A stretch of DNA of 9,074 nt from positions 1-9,074 of the forward strand of contig JBDSLU010000086.1 in the NCBI GenBank assembly GCA_039916225.1, in the 5' to 3' direction. Below are positions 6,306 through 9,074 of this stretch, piece after piece. The notes under the pieces were generated by a model, which searched no databases, was not told the origin of the DNA, and saw only the letters and a program-made list of their open reading frames with translations. This stretch comes from JBDSLU01 sp039916225 (GTDB lineage: Bacteria; Acidobacteriota; Vicinamibacteria; Vicinamibacterales; Vicinamibacteraceae). Both the position numbers and the translations under genes were made by a program. Each line of letters starts with the position of its first letter. Within the stretch, counting starts at the first letter, position 1.

Positions 6306-7312
6306 GCGCCCAGACTTCATCCGCCACGACCGAGACCAGCCGACCACCGGCCGCCAGCCGCAGGGGATCGTGGTTCGCGTCACCGCCGCCAGCGGTGGCG
6401 GTGGAGATCGGCGCCGGACGCGTCACCGCGGTCGTCCTCGGCACCGTCGACGGCGCGCCCGCCGTCACCGCGCAGGCCACCGAACGGCTCCCGGACGGAC
6501 TCGTCGCCCCGTCGCTGACCACGCCCAACCTGACCGACAAGCCGGCAGTCGCGGCGGCGGTCCAGCGGGTCCTGCGCGCCGTCGGCGTCAGCCGCGGTCG
6601 GGTGGCGCTGGTCGTGCCCGACGGCGCCGCCAAGGTCTCCGTGGTCCGGTTCGAGAAGGTGCCGACGAAGGCCGAGGATCTGGCCCAGCTGGTCCGATGG
6701 CAGGTCCGCAAGTCCGTGCCCTTTCCGCTCGAGCAGACCCAGGTGTCGTGGACGCCGGGAGTGGCCGACGCCAACGGCGCCGACTACGTGGTCACGGTCG
6801 CGCGCCAGGACATCGTCGCGGATTACGAGCAGGCGGTCAGCGCTGCTGGCGTGCAGGTCGGTCTCGTCGATCTCGCCACCTTCAACCTGGTGAACCTGCT
6901 GCTGGCCGGCGACGCCGGGGCGAGCCGCGGCGACTGGCTCCTCGTCCACGTGACACCCGACGCGAGCACGATGGCGATCGTCCGTGACGGCGCCTTGCTG
7001 CTCTTCCGGCACCGGCCGATCGATGGCGATGGAAGTCTCGCCGACCTCGGCCACCAAACCTCGATGTATTACGAAGATCGCTTGAACGGCCAGGGGCTGT
7101 CGCGGGCCGTGCTCGCGGCGCGTGACGTCTCACCGGGCGTCCTCGGCGATATCCAGGCGCTGGCAGCCGCACTCGAGCAGCGGGTGGGCAAGCCGGTCGT
7201 CGAGATCGACACGCGATCGCTGGTGCACATCGCCGCCGAGGCCGCGACGGGCGGCGACCGGGTGACCATCGCCGCGCCGCTCGGCGTGCTGCTCCGCGAA
7301 CGGGTGTCATGA
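6302..7312 (+). CDS. pilM: PilM-like actin-fold protein of the filament alignment complex
   Basis: PilM is a cytoplasmic, actin-like ATP-binding protein that docks on the PilN N-terminus and communicates with the ATPase. The 336-residue product shows the family signature EDLAQLVRWQVRKSVPFPLE (125-144), the LATFNLVNLLLA helix (191-202), a YYEDRL segment (256-261) and the closing AAPLGVLLRE (324-333). It begins with a 30-residue Ser/Thr/Pro-rich extension. The phosphate-binding loops look weak: loop 1 reads VEIGAGRVTAVVL (34-46), with Glu for the usual Asp, and loop 2 reads VHVTPDASTMAIV (215-227), without the usual Asp-Ile-Gly. ATG 6302 overlaps the pilB stop by 4 bp, and AAGGTG lies 11 bases upstream. 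Position between pilB and pilN supports the assignment despite the divergence. It could alternatively be described as a GspL cytoplasmic-domain equivalent. Confidence 0.87.
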   Translation: MSAQTSSATTETSRPPAASRRGSWFASPPPAVAVEIGAGRVTAVVLGTVDGAPAVTAQATERLPDGLVAPSLTTPNLTDKPAVAAAVQRVLRAVGVSRGRVALVVPDGAAKVSVVRFEKVPTKAEDLAQLVRWQVRKSVPFPLEQTQVSWTPGVADANGADYVVTVARQDIVADYEQAVSAAGVQVGLVDLATFNLVNLLLAGDAGASRGDWLLVHVTPDASTMAIVRDGALLLFRHRPIDGDGSLADLGHQTSMYYEDRLNGQGLSRAVLAARDVSPGVLGDIQALAAALEQRVGKPVVEIDTRSLVHIAAEAATGGDRVTIAAPLGVLLRERVS

Positions 7313-7944
7313 CGATGCTGCGGACCAACCTCGCCACCAAGCCGTTCTACAACGAGCGCGTCCTTCTCTGGCTGATCGGCGGCGCCACGCTCCTCGTGAT
7401 CGCCTTCACGGCGTTCAACGTCGGGCAGTACCTGCGCCTCTCCGGCCGACAGGGCGGGCTGGCCGCGGATAGCGCCCGCGACGAGGCCGCCGCGCGGACG
7501 CTCGCGGCGCGGGCCGTCGAGGCGCGTCGCCGCATCGACGCCAAGAGCCTCGAGCGCATCAGCGCCCAGGCCGCCGAGGCCAACGGCATCATCGACGCCC
7601 GCACCTTCTCGTGGACGACGCTGTTCGATGACATCGAAGCGACGCTGCCACCGAACGTCATGCTGACCCAGATTGCGCCGAGCATCGGGCCCGACGGCGC
7701 CACGGTGCGCCTCACGGTTCTCGGCCGCACCGTCGAGGCGATCGACACGTTCATCGAGAAGCTCGAAGCCACCTCCCGCTTCGACAACGTGCAGCCCTCG
7801 ACCGAGAGCGTGACCGAGGAAGGGCTCTTCGAGACCCTGGTGACCGGCCGGTATCTCGTGCCCGGGCCCGCGGCGGCGCCGACCGCTCCGTCCACGCCAA
7901 CGCCGATGGCTCCGTCCGCGCCGGGCCGCCAGGGGGCGCGTTGA
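7309..7944 (+). CDS. pilN: PilN-like inner-membrane alignment protein
   Basis: PilN is a bitopic inner-membrane protein whose cytoplasmic N-terminal peptide binds PilM and whose periplasmic domain pairs with PilO. The 211-residue product has the expected layout: short N-terminus RTNLATKPFYNER (5-17), matching the conserved INL-type docking motif, one membrane segment (about 18-38), an Ala/Arg-rich coiled-coil stretch (48-93) and a ferredoxin-like PilN domain (about 97-183). Residues 184-211 are an unusual Pro/Ala/Ser-rich tail. The start overlaps the pilM stop (ATGA, 4 bp), which indicates translational coupling. ATG 7315 is an alternative that would remove two residues. No good Shine-Dalgarno sequence is seen, consistent with re-initiation. 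Confidence 0.88.
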   Translation: MTMLRTNLATKPFYNERVLLWLIGGATLLVIAFTAFNVGQYLRLSGRQGGLAADSARDEAAARTLAARAVEARRRIDAKSLERISAQAAEANGIIDARTFSWTTLFDDIEATLPPNVMLTQIAPSIGPDGATVRLTVLGRTVEAIDTFIEKLEATSRFDNVQPSTESVTEEGLFETLVTGRYLVPGPAAAPTAPSTPTPMAPSAPGRQGAR

Positions 7945-8507
7945 TGGACGCCGCCCGCGCCTTCGCCGAGAACCGTCGACTGATCGTGCCGATCGTCGTC
8001 GCCGCCGTGATCAACCTGGCGATCTATGCCGTCGTCATCTACCCCCGCACGTCGTCGGCTGGCGCCCTCGAGCAGCGGGCGCAGGAAGCGGCGGCGGCCC
8101 GTTCCCGCGCCGCCGCCGATCTGCGCGATGCCGACGCGGTGAAGGCTGGCCAGGAGCGGGCCGGACTGCAGCTGGCGCGCTTCTACGACCACGTGCTGCC
8201 GCAGGGCCAGGAAGGCGCGCGGCGGATCACCTATCGCCGGCTGGCGGCCCTGGCCGACGAATCGAACCTGGACTACGACCACCGCAGCATGACGGTCAAG
8301 CTGGCCACGCGAGACACCTACCTGGATCGCATGGACGTCACCATGGTGCTCGAAGGCGAGTATCGCGACGTGCGCCGCTTCATCCACAAGCTCGAGGTTG
8401 CCCCGGAGTTCGTGGTCATCGACAGTATCGGTATCAGCCAGGACGAGAAGAACGCGCCGCTCACCTTGACGGTCAAGCTCTCGACTTATTACAAGGCGGG
8501 TTCGTGA
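7944..8507 (+). CDS. pilO: PilO-like inner-membrane alignment protein
   Basis: PilO dimerises with PilN in the periplasm and binds the PilP-type protein, forming the inner-membrane alignment complex. The 187-residue protein has a membrane segment at about 13-33, a coiled coil at 40-75 rich in Ala, Arg and Glu, and a ferredoxin-like periplasmic domain (about 95-184) with ITYRRLAALADESNL (95-109) and YRDVRRFIHKLE (140-151), the helix typical of PilO. ATG 7944 is chosen over TTG 7941 because AGGGGG at 7931-7936 sits seven bases upstream and the arrangement TGATG gives a 1-bp overlap with pilN. Its own stop overlaps the next start in the same way. Confidence 0.88.
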   Translation: MDAARAFAENRRLIVPIVVAAVINLAIYAVVIYPRTSSAGALEQRAQEAAAARSRAAADLRDADAVKAGQERAGLQLARFYDHVLPQGQEGARRITYRRLAALADESNLDYDHRSMTVKLATRDTYLDRMDVTMVLEGEYRDVRRFIHKLEVAPEFVVIDSIGISQDEKNAPLTLTVKLSTYYKAGS

Positions 8508-9074
8508 TGGACCCCGCCCAGCGCACGCGCTGGATCCAGCTCGGCGTGTTCGGCGTCGTCCTCGTCGCGGTCATCTATTTCGTCCTGCTGCCGGCGCTCG
8601 CGCCCTCGACGCCGTCGGCCGGTCCGCCGCCGGTAGTGGGCGGTCTTGTCCAGGGCAAGCCCGGGCCCAAGCTCATCGACGTGCGACTGGACGCCTTGGG
8701 CAAGCCCGCGCCTCCTGAGGACGCCGAGGCGGCGCGGCGGAATCCGTTTCGGATGGGCGCCGCCACGCCGCCGCCGGCGCCCGAGGGCACGGTTGCCACG
8801 CGCCAGCCCACGAAGCCGGTCGCGCCGGCCGTGCCGCTGCCGATGGGACCGCCCCCGCCGCCGCCAGTGCCGCCCATTCCGTACCGCTTCATCGGCGTCC
8901 TGTCGGGCATACCGGGCCAGGGGCGTATCGCCGTCCTTACCGACGGCCGCACCGTCGTGCACGGACGGATCAACGAAATAATCGAGGGGCGCTACCGGAT
9001 CGTGCAGATCGGCGAGGAGTCGCTGCAGATCGAACACGCCGACGGCCGCGGACGCCAGACCATTCGCCTGTTGG
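8507..9074 (+). CDS. PilP/GspC-like periplasmic connector protein (partial, 3' end missing)
   Basis: PilP and GspC proteins connect the inner-membrane complex to the outer-membrane secretin. The 189 residues present begin at ATG 8507, which shares one base with the pilO stop (TGATG), and stay open to the right edge. Order of parts: a short cytoplasmic start, a membrane anchor at about 10-32, a Pro-rich linker with an RNPF motif at 78-81 and a run of six prolines at 115-120, then a beta-rich domain (about 126-189) reading YRFIGVLSG, RIAVLTDGR, EGRYRIVQIG and DGRGRQTIRLL. That domain corresponds to the PilP beta-domain or GspC homology region. Unlike proteobacterial PilP, there is no lipobox and no cysteine at all, so topology is GspC-like. 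Comparable proteins usually end near such a TIRL motif, so probably only a few residues are missing. A secretin gene is expected next. Confidence 0.85.
   Translation, partial: MDPAQRTRWIQLGVFGVVLVAVIYFVLLPALAPSTPSAGPPPVVGGLVQGKPGPKLIDVRLDALGKPAPPEDAEAARRNPFRMGAATPPPAPEGTVATRQPTKPVAPAVPLPMGPPPPPPVPPIPYRFIGVLSGIPGQGRIAVLTDGRTVVHGRINEIIEGRYRIVQIGEESLQIEHADGRGRQTIRLL

Noticed and set aside
4536..6383. Long open frame on the minus strand (615 codons) opposite pilB
   Set aside because: It is the antisense shadow of a highly conserved ATPase gene in GC-rich DNA; its translation is dominated by Arg, Asp, Leu and His with no recognisable domain.

Overview
The window is very GC-rich with dense, tightly packed coding and reads as a free-living Gram-negative-type (diderm) bacterium. 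Gene content and protein style (a PilM/N/O set followed by a proline-rich, membrane-anchored PilP/GspC-like protein with an RNPF motif, beside a microcompartment locus) point to Acidobacteriota, possibly the Vicinamibacteria. That assignment is inference from resemblance, not a computed placement.

Region 1 (1-1259, minus strand) is the start of a bacterial microcompartment operon. A PduA/EutM-type hexameric shell protein is transcribed first, followed 23 bp later by a CoA-acylating aldehyde dehydrogenase that runs off the left edge. Together they suggest a compartment that converts a toxic aldehyde to an acyl-CoA. The substrate-specific signature enzyme is outside the window. Region 2 (1260-1484) is a divergent intergenic stretch with an operator-like imperfect palindrome just upstream of the shell gene and a weak promoter candidate pointing right.

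Region 3 (1485-3164, plus strand) is a two-gene unit with abutting stop and start codons: a secreted lipoprotein of unknown function and a periplasmic lytic transglycosylase with an N-terminal beta-rich extension. Region 4 (3165-3394) is a 230-bp gap with an extended -10 promoter candidate and a GC-rich leader containing inverted repeats.

Region 5 (3395-9074, plus strand) is a type IV filament (type IV pilus or type II secretion-like) assembly operon in the order pilC, pilB, pilM, pilN, pilO, pilP-like. The last five genes are chained by 4-bp or 1-bp start/stop overlaps, and pilP is cut by the right edge. PilB powers the filament, PilC is the inner-membrane platform, PilM/N/O form the inner-membrane alignment subcomplex, and the PilP/GspC-like protein would link it to an outer-membrane secretin. 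The secretin is expected just beyond the right edge but is not seen.

The most notable point is the mixed character of this machine. It has separate PilM/N/O as in pili, but its last component is a membrane-anchored, proline-rich GspC-like protein instead of a PilP lipoprotein, and PilM has a degenerate nucleotide pocket. No RNA genes, CRISPR arrays, insertion sequences or integration sites were found.
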